Notes under the pieces: model-generated
Told to the model about the DNA's origin: nothing
The model's database searches: none
What the model saw: only the letters and a program-made list of their open reading frames with translations
Position numbers and translations under genes: made by a program
Shown: positions 19,101-27,465 of the stretch, in pieces
Layout: each line of letters opens with the position of its first letter
Numbering within the stretch: the stretch's first letter is position 1
Source: Klebsiella oxytoca NBRC 105695
GTDB taxonomy: Bacteria > Pseudomonadota > Gammaproteobacteria > Enterobacterales > Enterobacteriaceae
Reading direction: 5' to 3'
Length of the DNA stretch: 64,000 nucleotides
Assembly (NCBI RefSeq): GCF_001598695.1
Contig: NZ_BCZK01000002.1
Span: forward strand, 434,001 to 498,000

Positions 19101-20477
19101 GTGAAAGACGCGTCAACGCCGTCGGATGCCGTAGAGGAAAGCGGCCCGACGCTTCACCGCGGTTTACAGAACCGACATATTCAGCTTATCGCCCTTGGCG
19201 GCGCCATCGGTACCGGCCTGTTTCTCGGCATTGGGCCGGCGATTCAAATGGCGGGACCGGCCGTACTGCTCGGCTATGCCGTCGCCGGCATCATCGCATT
19301 TCTGATCATGCGCCAGCTTGGCGAAATGGTCGTCGAAGAACCGGTTTCTGGTTCCTTTGCCCACTTTGCTTATAAGTACTGGGGGCCGTTCGCCGGCTTT
19401 CTTTCCGGCTGGAACTACTGGGTAATGTTCGTGCTGGTCGGGATGGCGGAACTGACCGCCGCCGGGATCTATATGCAGTACTGGCTGCCGGACGTGCCGA
19501 CGTGGATCTGGGCCGCCGCTTTTTTCATCATTATCAACGCCGTCAACCTGGTGAACGTGCGTCTGTACGGCGAAGCGGAGTTCTGGTTTGCGCTGATCAA
19601 GGTGCTGGCGATTATCGGCATGATCGGCTTTGGCCTGTGGATGCTGTTCGGCGGCCACGGCGGCAGCAAAGCGGGCATTGATAATCTGTGGAAACACGGC
19701 GGTTTCTTCGCCACCGGCTGGCACGGCCTGATCATGTCGCTGGCGGTCATTATGTTTTCCTTCGGCGGGCTGGAGCTCATCGGCATTACCGCGGCGGAAG
19801 CCCATAATCCGGAAAAGAGCATCCCGAAAGCGGTTAACCAGGTGGTATACCGTATCCTGCTGTTTTATATCGGCTCGCTGGTGGTTCTGCTGGCGCTCTA
19901 TCCGTGGGTGGAAATTAAATCCGACAGCAGCCCGTTCGTGATGATCTTTCATAATCTGGATAGTAACGTGGTGGCTTCAGCGCTAAACTTCGTCATTCTG
20001 GTAGCGTCGCTGTCGGTTTATAACAGCGGCGTTTATTCCAATAGCCGGATGCTGTTTGGCCTGTCGGTACAGGGCAATGCGCCGAAGTTTCTCGCCCGCG
20101 TCAGCAAGCGCGGAGTGCCGGTTAACTCCCTGCTGCTATCGGGAGTCATTACTTCGCTGGTGGTGCTGCTTAACTACCTGCTGCCGCAAAAAGCTCTCGG
20201 TCTGCTGATGGCGCTGGTGGTAGCGACGCTGCTGCTGAACTGGATTATGATCTGTCTGGCGCACCTGAAGTTCCGCGCCGCCCAGCGGCGCAAAGGGCGC
20301 GAATCGAAGTTTAAAGCCCTGCTGTCGCCCGCCAGCAACTATATCTGTATCGCCTTTCTTGGGCTGATCCTGGTGCTGATGTGCACGATTGACGGTATGC
20401 GCCTGTCGGCGATTCTGCTGCCGGTCTGGATCCTGTTCCTGTTTGTGGCCTTTAAAACCCTGCGCCGTTCGGCGTAG
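19101..20477 (+). CDS. pheP: Phenylalanine-specific permease
   Basis: Inner-membrane proton/phenylalanine symporter of the amino-acid permease (APC) family with 12 membrane segments. The sequence is close to E. coli PheP throughout (LHRGLQNRHIQLIALGGAIGTGLFLGIGPAIQMAGPAVLLGY, MVVEEPVSGSFAHFAYKYWGPFAGFLSGWNYW). The frame opens at 19038, but a GTG at 19101 behind CAGGGGA gives VKDASTPSD..., which aligns with E. coli MKNASTVSE and yields the same 458-residue length, so I take GTG as the start. It is the first backbone gene of the pheP-ybdG-nfsB-ybdF-ybdJ series. Confidence 0.96.
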   Translation: MKDASTPSDAVEESGPTLHRGLQNRHIQLIALGGAIGTGLFLGIGPAIQMAGPAVLLGYAVAGIIAFLIMRQLGEMVVEEPVSGSFAHFAYKYWGPFAGFLSGWNYWVMFVLVGMAELTAAGIYMQYWLPDVPTWIWAAAFFIIINAVNLVNVRLYGEAEFWFALIKVLAIIGMIGFGLWMLFGGHGGSKAGIDNLWKHGGFFATGWHGLIMSLAVIMFSFGGLELIGITAAEAHNPEKSIPKAVNQVVYRILLFYIGSLVVLLALYPWVEIKSDSSPFVMIFHNLDSNVVASALNFVILVASLSVYNSGVYSNSRMLFGLSVQGNAPKFLARVSKRGVPVNSLLLSGVITSLVVLLNYLLPQKALGLLMALVVATLLLNWIMICLAHLKFRAAQRRKGRESKFKALLSPASNYICIAFLGLILVLMCTIDGMRLSAILLPVWILFLFVAFKTLRRSA

Positions 20478-20492
20478 GGCGATCGCCCCGTC

Positions 20493-20520
20493 GTCCGGCG
20501 GGGCATTATCTCTTTTTATT
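20493..20520 (+). terminator. Probable terminator of pheP
   Basis: CCCCGTCGTCCGGCGGGG forms a short GC hairpin 15 bp after the pheP stop, followed by the T-rich ATTATCTCTTTTTATT. Confidence 0.6.
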
Positions 20521-20566
20521 GTGATCTTCTTCGCGCTTAGCGTATTTTGCCCGCGATCTTCTTTTT

Positions 20567-20578
20567 GTAATCGATTAC
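20567..20578. promoter_or_regulatory. LacI-type operator copy 1
   Basis: Perfect palindrome GTAATCGATTAC with central CG, flanked by T-runs. The identical palindrome recurs at 20598-20609, 31 bp centre to centre (three helical turns). These sit directly before the three-gene sugar operon, so a LacI/GalR-family repressor is expected. None is adjacent; one lies at 35615. Confidence 0.7.
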
Positions 20579-20597
20579 TTTTTATTTGAGCGTATTT

Positions 20598-20609
20598 GTA
20601 ATCGATTAC
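20598..20609. promoter_or_regulatory. LacI-type operator copy 2
   Basis: Second exact copy of GTAATCGATTAC, embedded in TTGTAATCGATTACTTTTT like the first copy. It ends 18 bp before the start codon of the transporter gene, so bound repressor would block transcription initiation or early elongation. Confidence 0.7.
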
Positions 20610-20627
20610 TTTTTGAGGGCGGTCGAA

Positions 20628-21869
20628 ATGGTCACAACAACCGAAGGTCGTGAAACACCCCGCGTAGCCCACCGTTTTCTGGTGCCGCGGCTGTCGTTAA
20701 TGATGTTTATGCAGTTTTTTATCTGGGGAAGCTGGTCGGTGACGCTGGGGTTGGTGATGACCCGCTATGAGATGTCGCTGCTGATTGGCGATGCCTTCTC
20801 CGCCGGGCCGATTGCCTCTATTCTCTCACCGTTTGTGCTGGGGATGCTGGTCGATCGCTTTTTCGCTTCGCAGAAGGTGATGGCGGTGATGCATCTGGCC
20901 GGAGCGGTTATTCTGTGGTTTGTCCCGCAGGCGCTGGTGGCGCAAAACGGCGCGCTGCTGATCGGCCTGCTGTTCGGCTATACCCTGTGCTATATGCCGA
21001 CGCTGGCGCTGACCAACAATATCGCTTTCCACAGCCTGGCGAACGTCGATAAAACCTTCCCGGTGGTGCGCGTCTTCGGCACTATCGGCTGGATCATCGC
21101 CGGTATCTTTATCGGCGTCACCGGTATCTCTGATACCACCGGCATTTTTACCCTGGCGGCGCTCTGCTCGGTGGCGCTGGCCGTTTATAGTCTGACGCTG
21201 CCGCATACCCCGGCTCCGGCGAAGGGGACGCCGGTACAGTTTCGCGACCTGCTGTGCGCCGACGCTTTCGCGCTGCTAAAAACGCGCCACTTCCTCATTT
21301 TCTCCCTCTGCGCGACGCTGATTTCGATTCCGCTCGGGACCTACTACGCCTACACCGCCTCTTATCTGGCGGATGCCGGGGTGGCGGACGTCAGCACCGC
21401 GATGTCTTTCGGTCAGATGTCAGAAATCTTCTTTATGCTGGTGATCCCGCTGCTGTTCCGCCGCCTGGGGGTTAAATACATGCTGCTGATCGGCATGGCG
21501 GCGTGGTTCGTACGCTACGCCTTCTTTGCCCTTGGCGTCAGCGAAGAGGGGCGGTTCCTGCTCTATCTCGGCATCCTGCTGCACGGCGTCTGCTACGACT
21601 TTTTCTTTGTAGTCGGCTTTATTTATACCGATCGCGTGGCCGGTGAGAAGGTCAAAGGCCAGGCGCAGAGCATGATTGTTATGTTCACCTATGGCATCGG
21701 TATGCTGCTGGGATCGCAGATCTCCGGCGCGCTGTATAACCATCTGGTCGCCGGCCAGAGCGTGCCGCAGGCGTGGGTGACCTTCTGGTGGATCCCGGCG
21801 GTGGCCGCTGCGGTTATCGCGCTGATTTTCCTTTTCTCTTTCCAGTACAACGAGAAAGAGCAGCGTTAA
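20628..21869 (+). CDS. MFS sugar/nucleoside transporter (NHS family, NupG/XapB-like)
   Basis: A 413-residue inner-membrane permease with about 12 membrane segments, of the nucleoside:H+ symporter branch of the MFS (RLSLMMFMQFFIWGSWSVTLGLVMTRYEMS at the start; ALTNNIAFHSLANVDKTFPVVRVFGTIGWIIAGI; FEQ-type FGQMSEIFFML). The start at 20628 has GAGGG eight bases upstream; an earlier in-frame ATG at 20586 lies inside the operator region. It is the first gene of an operon with a sugar-phosphate isomerase and a Gfo/Idh dehydrogenase, so the substrate may be a sugar, glycoside or cyclitol rather than a nucleoside. Confidence 0.85.
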   Translation: MVTTTEGRETPRVAHRFLVPRLSLMMFMQFFIWGSWSVTLGLVMTRYEMSLLIGDAFSAGPIASILSPFVLGMLVDRFFASQKVMAVMHLAGAVILWFVPQALVAQNGALLIGLLFGYTLCYMPTLALTNNIAFHSLANVDKTFPVVRVFGTIGWIIAGIFIGVTGISDTTGIFTLAALCSVALAVYSLTLPHTPAPAKGTPVQFRDLLCADAFALLKTRHFLIFSLCATLISIPLGTYYAYTASYLADAGVADVSTAMSFGQMSEIFFMLVIPLLFRRLGVKYMLLIGMAAWFVRYAFFALGVSEEGRFLLYLGILLHGVCYDFFFVVGFIYTDRVAGEKVKGQAQSMIVMFTYGIGMLLGSQISGALYNHLVAGQSVPQAWVTFWWIPAVAAAVIALIFLFSFQYNEKEQR

Positions 21870-21885
21870 TTTTTCAGGAGGTGGT

Positions 21886-22914
21886 ATGAAAACCATTAAA
21901 GGACCGGGCATTTTTCTGGCGCAGTTTATCGGCCCGCAGGCGCCGTTTAATACCCTGGAGGGCGTGGCGCAGTGGGCCGCAGGTTTGGGCTATCAGGCAT
22001 TGCAGATCCCCTGCAACCATCCGGCGATTTTCGACGTTGAACGCGCCGCCGCAAGTCAGAGCTACTGCGATGAGGTGAGCGGCATACTGGCGGAACAGGG
22101 CCTGGCGATCAGCGAGCTGTCCACTCATCTTGAGGGACAGCTGGTGGCCGTCCATCCGGCTTATAATAAGGCCTTTGACGCGTTTGCGCCCGCCGCGCTG
22201 CGCGGTAACCCGCAGGCGCGCCAGCAGTGGGCGGTCGAGAAAGTGCGCCAGGCGGCGGTGGCCTCGGCGCGTCTGGGGCTGAAGGCGCACGCCACCTTTT
22301 CCGGCGCGCTGGCGTGGCCTTATTTTTATCCGTGGCCGCCGCATAATCAGCCGCTTCTTGATGAGGCCTTCGATGAACTGGCCCGGCGCTGGCGGCCGCT
22401 GCTGGACGTTTTTGACGAGCAGGGCGTGGATGTCTGCTACGAAATCCATCCCGGCGAAGACCTGCATGATGGCGTGACATTTGAGCGTTTCCTGCAGCGG
22501 GTCGATAACCATCCGCGCTGCAATATGCTCTATGACCCCAGCCATCTACATCTTCAGCAGATGGACTACCTGGGTTACATCGATATCTATCATTCGCGGA
22601 TCAAAGCGTTTCACGTCAAAGATGCCGAATTCCGCCGCAGCGGGCGCAGTGGGGTCTACGGCGGCTATCAGAACTGGCAGCAGCGAGCGGGGCGTTTTCG
22701 TTCGCTGGGCGACGGGCAGATCGATTTCAAAACGATTTTCAGCAAGCTCACAGAATATGATTTTGACGGCTGGGCGGTGCTGGAGTGGGAGTGCTGCCTG
22801 AAGGATGCGGAGGTTGGTGCGCGCGAAGGCAGCGAGTTTATCCGCCGCCATATCATCCCGGTCTCCGGGCGGGCGTTTGATGATTTTGCCGCAGGCAAGG
22901 AGGGAGGAGAATGA
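21886..22914 (+). CDS. Sugar phosphate isomerase/epimerase (TIM barrel)
   Basis: A 342-residue cytoplasmic protein of the xylose-isomerase-like TIM barrel (AP endonuclease 2) superfamily. Candidate metal ligands are the Glu in CYEIHPGED, the Asp/His of MLYDPSHL, the Asp/His in FHVKDAEF and the Glu of VLEWECCLKD. It starts 16 bp after the transporter stop behind a strong AGGAGG site and overlaps the next gene by four bases (ATGA), so translation is coupled. It likely isomerises or epimerises an imported sugar or keto-inositol intermediate; the exact substrate is unknown. Confidence 0.85.
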   Translation: MKTIKGPGIFLAQFIGPQAPFNTLEGVAQWAAGLGYQALQIPCNHPAIFDVERAAASQSYCDEVSGILAEQGLAISELSTHLEGQLVAVHPAYNKAFDAFAPAALRGNPQARQQWAVEKVRQAAVASARLGLKAHATFSGALAWPYFYPWPPHNQPLLDEAFDELARRWRPLLDVFDEQGVDVCYEIHPGEDLHDGVTFERFLQRVDNHPRCNMLYDPSHLHLQQMDYLGYIDIYHSRIKAFHVKDAEFRRSGRSGVYGGYQNWQQRAGRFRSLGDGQIDFKTIFSKLTEYDFDGWAVLEWECCLKDAEVGAREGSEFIRRHIIPVSGRAFDDFAAGKEGGE

Positions 22915-24062
22915 TTCAGGTCGGCATTATTGGCTCCGGGTTTATCGGGCCGGCGCATCTGGAAGCGCTGCGTCGGGTAGGCGACATCGAGGTGGTGGCA
23001 TTGTGCGACGGTTCGCTGGAAGTGGCGCAGCAGAAGGCGCGCCAGCTCAACGTGGCGCACGCCTACGGTAGCGTCGAGGCGCTGCTGGCGCATCCCGGAT
23101 TGCAGGTGGTGCATAACTGTACGCCGAACCACCTGCATGCGCGGATTAACCGACAGATCCTCTCCGCCGGTCTGCACGTTTTTTCAGAAAAACCGCTCTG
23201 CATGACCACCGAGGAGGCCCGCGAGCTGGTGGCGCTGGCGGAAAGCGCCGGGGTGGTTCATGGGGTCAGCTTTGTGTATCGCCAGTTTGCCATGGTGCAG
23301 CAGGCGGCGGCGATGATGCGCAACGGCGACGTCGGGAGGCTGTTTGCGGCGCACGGCAGCTATTTGCAGGACTGGATGCTGCTGGAGAGTGACTATAACT
23401 GGCGCGTGGATTCGGCGCAGGGCGGGGCCTCGCGGGCGATGGCCGACATTGGTTCCCACTGGTGCGATACGGTGCAGTTTATGACCGGCCAACGCATTGT
23501 GGAGGTGATGGCGGATCTGTCTATCGTCTGGCCGACGCGCCAGGCGCCCGTGGCCGGCGACGCGACGTTCAGCCAGCATCGCGATGGTACCGCGTATGAA
23601 GCGCGGCTCGTCGATACCGAAGATTTGGGGTCGGTCCTGTTTCGCTTCGACGATGGCAGCAAGGGGAGCTTTATCGTTTCGCAGGTCAGCGCCGGGAGAA
23701 AAAACGGCCTGACGGTGGAGATCGGCGGCAGCCGCTGTTCGCTGGCCTGGGATCAGGAGGTGCCGCAGCGGCTGTGGATTGGTCATCGCCAGCGGCCAAA
23801 CCAACTGCTCAGCGACGATCCGAGTCTGATGCTCGGCGAGGCCGCCGCCAGCGCCCATTTCCCCGGCGGGCATAATGAAGGCTGGCCCGATGCGTTTAAA
23901 AATATGATGCTGAGCTTTTATCAGGCGGTGCGCGCCGGTCGAATGCCGCCGGCATCGTCGCGGCGTTTCGCTTCGTTCTACGAGGGGGCGGACGTGATGT
24001 ACATCATTGCGGCGATAGTGAAAAGCCATCAGCAGCAGCGCTGGGTGAAGGTGGAAAGATAG
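22911..24062 (+). CDS. Gfo/Idh/MocA-family dehydrogenase
   Basis: A 383-residue NAD(P)-dependent oxidoreductase. It has the N-terminal Rossmann motif VGIIGSGFIGPAHLEAL, the family motif SEKPLC (catalytic lysine, about residue 94), and a C-terminal alpha/beta domain with ADIGSHWCDTVQFM. It is the last gene of the transporter-isomerase-dehydrogenase operon and overlaps the isomerase gene by ATGA. The family oxidises sugars, inositols and related polyols, consistent with a small catabolic cassette. It is closed by a strong hairpin. Confidence 0.88.
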   Translation: MIQVGIIGSGFIGPAHLEALRRVGDIEVVALCDGSLEVAQQKARQLNVAHAYGSVEALLAHPGLQVVHNCTPNHLHARINRQILSAGLHVFSEKPLCMTTEEARELVALAESAGVVHGVSFVYRQFAMVQQAAAMMRNGDVGRLFAAHGSYLQDWMLLESDYNWRVDSAQGGASRAMADIGSHWCDTVQFMTGQRIVEVMADLSIVWPTRQAPVAGDATFSQHRDGTAYEARLVDTEDLGSVLFRFDDGSKGSFIVSQVSAGRKNGLTVEIGGSRCSLAWDQEVPQRLWIGHRQRPNQLLSDDPSLMLGEAAASAHFPGGHNEGWPDAFKNMMLSFYQAVRAGRMPPASSRRFASFYEGADVMYIIAAIVKSHQQQRWVKVER

Positions 24063-24070
24063 CAGAAGGC

Positions 24071-24094
24071 GCGGTGCGCATTTCGCGCACCCGC
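24071..24094. terminator. Shared terminator between dehydrogenase and Exc2-like genes
   Basis: Perfect GGTGCGC-ATTTC-GCGCACC hairpin between two convergent genes, eleven bases after the dehydrogenase stop. It probably works in both directions. Confidence 0.65.
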
Positions 24095-24098
24095 TGTG

Positions 24099-24515
24099 TT
24101 ATTTCACGCCAAAATAGCCATCAAGATACGTCCCGGCCAGTTCGTTACCGAACAATACGGCATCCTTATTTTCCATTTCGTTGTCCCATTTATCGCTGGC
24201 GTTACCAGTGAACGCGTGCTGGGTTTTTGTGCCCTCAGCCACCTGCTGCCTGATAGCGTCGGCGGTACGACGGGCATCGCTTTCGCTCATTCCCGATTTT
24301 TTGTCCTGCTGGCCACGGGCATAGATTTCGGTAAAGGTCGGCAGATTTAAGCGGTAGTTTTCCTGACGGTTAGTGGCGAAGTTACCGCCGACGAAATCGT
24401 TGCGGTGTGAGACAAAATAGTAAGCGTGGCGTTCCGGTGAAGATTTTGAGGAGGTACAACCGGAAAGGGCGGTGAGCGAACAGCCGAGCGCGATAAGCGC
24501 TATTTTGAGTTTCAT
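24099..24515 (-). CDS. Exc2-family lipoprotein
   Basis: A 138-residue lipoprotein: signal peptide with lipobox LSGC, then SPERHAYYFVSHRNDFVGGNFATNRQENYRLNLPTFTEIYARGQQDKKSGMS and a C-terminal FGNELAGTYLDGYFGVK. I recognise this as the Exc2 family, named for a ColE1 plasmid entry-exclusion protein but also found on Klebsiella and Enterobacter chromosomes. The function of the chromosomal form is unknown. I prefer the ATG at 24515 (MKLKIAL) over 24527 because GGATGA lies at suitable spacing. It is convergent with the dehydrogenase gene. Confidence 0.75.
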   Translation of the reverse strand: MKLKIALIALGCSLTALSGCTSSKSSPERHAYYFVSHRNDFVGGNFATNRQENYRLNLPTFTEIYARGQQDKKSGMSESDARRTADAIRQQVAEGTKTQHAFTGNASDKWDNEMENKDAVLFGNELAGTYLDGYFGVK

Positions 24516-24601
24516 TGATATCATCATCCATAATTATTAGAACAGGTACACCGATCATTCGGCTACAGAACAAAACGGCTAATTATAGATGTACGGTAGC
24601 A

Positions 24602-24633
24602 CCTGAAGACCCATGAATCCAAGGGTCTTCAGG
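24602..24633 (-). terminator. Hairpin after the SDR gene
   Basis: Perfect 11-bp stem CCTGAAGACCC/GGGTCTTCAGG with a ten-base loop, ten bases after the SDR stop on the minus strand. On the plus strand it is followed by TTTTTT, so it also resembles a terminator in that direction. Confidence 0.7.
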
Positions 24634-24642
24634 CAGCATTTT

Positions 24643-25392
24643 TTAGATCTGCGCCAGCCCGCCATCAACGTAGATTTCAGCGGCGTTAATAAAGCTCGCG
24701 TCGTCTGACGCCAGAAAAGCGACGGTTTTAGCGACCTCCTCGGGCTCGCCAATGCGGCCCAGCGGGACGTCGGCGGCCAGCATATCAAAGAGTCCCTGGC
24801 GCTGCTCTTCCGCGACAAGTCCTCCCAGGCCGGGCGTACGGACGGGCCCCGGGCTGACCACATTCACGCGGATACCGCGCGCCTTCAGGTCCAGCGCCCA
24901 TGAGCGGGCCAGGTTACGCACGGCGGCCTTACTGGCGCTGTACACGCTGAAGTTCGCGGTGCCTTTCACCGCCGCGGTCGAGCCGGTGAGGATGATGGAA
25001 GCCCCCTGGGTCAACAGCGGCAAGGACTTCTGGACGGTGAACAGCACGCCGCGCACGTTGGTAGCGAAAATGCGATCGAAGTGCTCTTCCGTTATGGCGC
25101 CCAGCGGCATCATATCGCCGCCGCCCGCATTGGCAAAAAGCACATCCAGTCGCCCTGATTCACTGGCAATGGTCGAAAACACCCTATCGAGGTCGCTTAA
25201 TATCGAGGCATCGGCGCGGATCCCGCTGGCGGCGGGACCGATTAACGCGACCGCCGCATCAAGCTCTTCCTGACGGCGACCGGTGATATAGACCGTCGCT
25301 CCCTGCGAGGCCAGCTCCCGGGCTGATGCCAGGCCGATACCCGAGGTGCCGCCGGTGACTAACGCGATTTTTGCCGAAAGTTTTTTACTCAT
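24643..25392 (-). CDS. SDR-family oxidoreductase
   Basis: A 249-residue short-chain dehydrogenase/reductase. It shows the cofactor motif [12 protein letters not shown] near the N-terminus, the NAGGG motif, the catalytic serine (TGSTAAV), the YSASK catalytic Tyr/Lys pair, and the [10 protein letters not shown] segment, ending with YVDGGLAQI. The arginines after the glycine motif (TGRRQEEL) favour NADP(H). It is divergent from the LysR gene at 25573 with 180 bp between, the usual arrangement for a LysR-controlled target. The substrate is unknown. Confidence 0.9.
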   Translation of the reverse strand: MSKKLSAKIALVTGGTSGIGLASARELASQGATVYITGRRQEELDAAVALIGPAASGIRADASILSDLDRVFSTIASESGRLDVLFANAGGGDMMPLGAITEEHFDRIFATNVRGVLFTVQKSLPLLTQGASIILTGSTAAVKGTANFSVYSASKAAVRNLARSWALDLKARGIRVNVVSPGPVRTPGLGGLVAEEQRQGLFDMLAADVPLGRIGEPEEVAKTVAFLASDDASFINAAEIYVDGGLAQI

Positions 25393-25512
25393 GGTGCACT
25401 TCCTTAACTAAAGTATGAATATGCCAATTGAGTCATCCACTTACCGTGACCACCTGGCGACTGAGTACGGGAGTCACTCTACCGTCAGCCACGGATGCAA
25501 AAAACGGAGTAA

Positions 25513-25532
25513 TGTGAAAAACACTCTTCACA
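25513..25532. promoter_or_regulatory. Candidate LysR-regulator binding site
   Basis: Inverted repeat TGTGAA-N8-TTCACA in the divergent SDR/LysR gap, 41 bp before the LysR start. Its position and dyad suit autoregulation and control of the SDR gene. Confidence 0.5.
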
Positions 25533-25572
25533 CTGGTGAATAATCAGCGGCTATTATCAGGAAAAATGAATA

Positions 25573-26502
25573 ATGGATCGGTTTTCAGCCCTTAAAGTTT
25601 TTACGCGCGTTGTCGAAGCCAACAGTTTTACCCGGGCCGCAGACTCCCTGAATATGCCCAATGCCACCCTGAGTAAAGCGATTCAACAGCTTGAATCGCA
25701 TCTTGGCGTGTGCCTGCTGCAGCGCACGACCCGACGCATTACCGTCACGCCGGAAGGGCGTGAATACTATGAAAAAGCGGTGCGGATTCTGAAAGAACTG
25801 GATGAGGTGGATGCCTCATTTCGCGCTGCCCGCAATAAACCAAAAGGGCATCTGCGCGTCGCGGTAGGCGGCTCCACCGCTCGCGACGTGCTGATCCCGC
25901 TGTTGGCTGATTTTATGGCAACCTATCCGGATATTCGTATCGACCTGGCGGTTGCCGACAGCCCCTCGGACCTTATCAGCGGCAATATCGACTGCGCGAT
26001 CAGAGGAGGTCCGCTGGACGACTCGACCCTAATCGCGCGCAAAATCGGCGAAGCGACGATCGTGACCTGCGCCACGCCGGACTATTTCAGGCTTTATGGT
26101 GTTCCCGCGTATCCCGATGAGTTGAAGAACGGACATCGGCTGGTCAGCTATTTATCTCCCGCCAGCGGAAGAGCCTTCCCGTTCCGCTTTCTGGCTAACG
26201 GCATCGCGCAAGAGATCAAAACGGAACATCACCTTGGCGTAAATGAGAGCAACACGCATATTGCGGCAGCGGAGGCTGGGCTGGGGATTGTTCAGACCTT
26301 CTCATATTCGCTGAGAAATGCGCTGGCGAACGGATTACTGGTGGAAATATTGAATAAATGGCGTCCGGCTCCTTATCCCTTTCATGTGGTTTATGCGCAG
26401 AATCGCCATGTCACATCCCGGCTGCGCGTATTTATCGACTGGCTGGCGGAGACATTCCCGGCGGCGGTGAAGGGGTCATTGCCCACAAGAACCAAAGAAT
26501 GA
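25573..26502 (+). CDS. LysR-family transcriptional regulator
   Basis: A 309-residue LysR-type regulator of the group resembling AaeR/DsdC-like local repressor-activators: MDRFSALKVFTRVVEANSFTRAADSLNMPNATLSKAIQQLESHLGVCLLQRTTRRITVTPEG is the winged helix-turn-helix, followed by the effector-binding domain (HLRVAVGGSTARDVLIPLLADFMATYPDIRIDLAVAD). It is divergent from the SDR gene and probably controls it. A 15-bp sequence that recurs at 35569 starts at its stop codon. Confidence 0.9.
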   Translation: MDRFSALKVFTRVVEANSFTRAADSLNMPNATLSKAIQQLESHLGVCLLQRTTRRITVTPEGREYYEKAVRILKELDEVDASFRAARNKPKGHLRVAVGGSTARDVLIPLLADFMATYPDIRIDLAVADSPSDLISGNIDCAIRGGPLDDSTLIARKIGEATIVTCATPDYFRLYGVPAYPDELKNGHRLVSYLSPASGRAFPFRFLANGIAQEIKTEHHLGVNESNTHIAAAEAGLGIVQTFSYSLRNALANGLLVEILNKWRPAPYPFHVVYAQNRHVTSRLRVFIDWLAETFPAAVKGSLPTRTKE

Positions 26503-26516
26503 TGATAGCCTGCGAA
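26502..26516. repeat. 15-bp direct repeat, left copy
   Basis: ATGATAGCCTGCGAA, beginning at the last base of the LysR stop codon. An exact copy lies at 35569-35583 just before the LacI gene. The two copies bracket the ECP pilus block and the broken NUDIX gene (about 9 kb), so they may mark insertion ends. About two chance 15-mer pairs are expected in 64 kb, so position matters more than length. Confidence 0.4.
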
Positions 26517-26823
26517 TTTTATGTATTGCGTGATGATAAATTAAGTCACAAAAAAATATTATGCTCGCTTCGACTAAGGGAATCAGGTCAGATATGTTTT
26601 GATATATATTATATGATATAGTTAAATTATATGGAGATTCTATTAAAATATTTAATAGGATCTGTTAACGTTATTTTCCTTACGGTCTGGAAGTATAAAT
26701 TAGTCTTTTGTTTTCTATATTTATAGTAAATATAATAGCGGCAGGGATTTTTGTTTATAGTATGTTTGATATTCCATATGTATCTTTTGGAAAATATTTT
26801 TAGCCACTCAAGAGGTAAGCGTA
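26517..26823. other. AT-rich leader before the first EcpR-like regulator
   Basis: About 300 bp of very AT-rich DNA without a gene. It contains a perfect CTATTAAA-ATA-TTTAATAG inverted repeat (26640-26658), which may be an operator or a weak terminator for the LysR gene. The ribosome binding site AGAGG precedes the ATG at 26824. Confidence 0.45.
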
Positions 26824-27459
26824 ATGCCGGCAGGTGACCATGAGATTAAATGTATGGCGTGTGGTTTAAACTGCCCTATTGAAGCGGAAGATAAAATGGA
26901 GCGATCCCTTTGCGGAGAGAGGAAATTTTCTGTATGGCCAGATAAAAACTATTATTTTAAGCGAGCGGTTAATGATTTGGTTTTCCGTGAAATTACCTGT
27001 TTTCTGCCTGAAGGAATGGTGGTGGTGGATTTCTCCCTCGACAATATTTTGTATTTTCTGCATGAGGAGTGGGCTGAAAAACTGCAGGAGACCGGGCTGA
27101 AAGTTATTTTACTCGCGGATAAGAGCATGCTGCCTATGGCTAATTTTTGGATGTTGCGCTCCGGGTTATTATGGTCGGTGGTAGAGGTCAACGATAGCTT
27201 AAGCAGCTTAATCAAGAAAATAAAACGCATCATGCTGGGGCGAAATCTTCGCTGCCGGCGCACACCGTCGCTGACGGAGCATGAAATGAAGACGCTGCGC
27301 TTGCTGGCGGACGGGTACTCCAGTCAGGATATCGCCCGCATCATGGCGTGCGATACCCGCAGCGTCTACCGCTTTCAATACTCTTTATGCAAGAAGTTTG
27401 GCGGGCTCAACCGCCTGCGCGAGCTGCGCTTCAGGCATAATATCCCCGCTCTGGATTAG
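26824..27459 (+). CDS. EcpR/MatA-like LuxR-type regulator with four-cysteine motif
   Basis: A 211-residue transcription factor with a C-terminal LuxR-type helix-turn-helix (about residues 155-205: SLTEHEMKTLRLLADGYSSQDIARIMACDTRSVYRFQYSL). The N-terminal half resembles the E. coli pilus regulator EcpR (MatA), including a WPDKNYYFK block. It carries C10-x2-C13-x3-C17-x12-C30, then seven residues before WPDK, a spacing identical to that in the regulator at 33707-34324. This suggests bound zinc or iron-sulfur or redox sensing (inference). It is convergent with ecpE with a six-base gap. It probably co-controls the pilus operon. Confidence 0.8.
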   Translation: MPAGDHEIKCMACGLNCPIEAEDKMERSLCGERKFSVWPDKNYYFKRAVNDLVFREITCFLPEGMVVVDFSLDNILYFLHEEWAEKLQETGLKVILLADKSMLPMANFWMLRSGLLWSVVEVNDSLSSLIKKIKRIMLGRNLRCRRTPSLTEHEMKTLRLLADGYSSQDIARIMACDTRSVYRFQYSLCKKFGGLNRLRELRFRHNIPALD

Positions 27460-27465
27460 CGGCGG

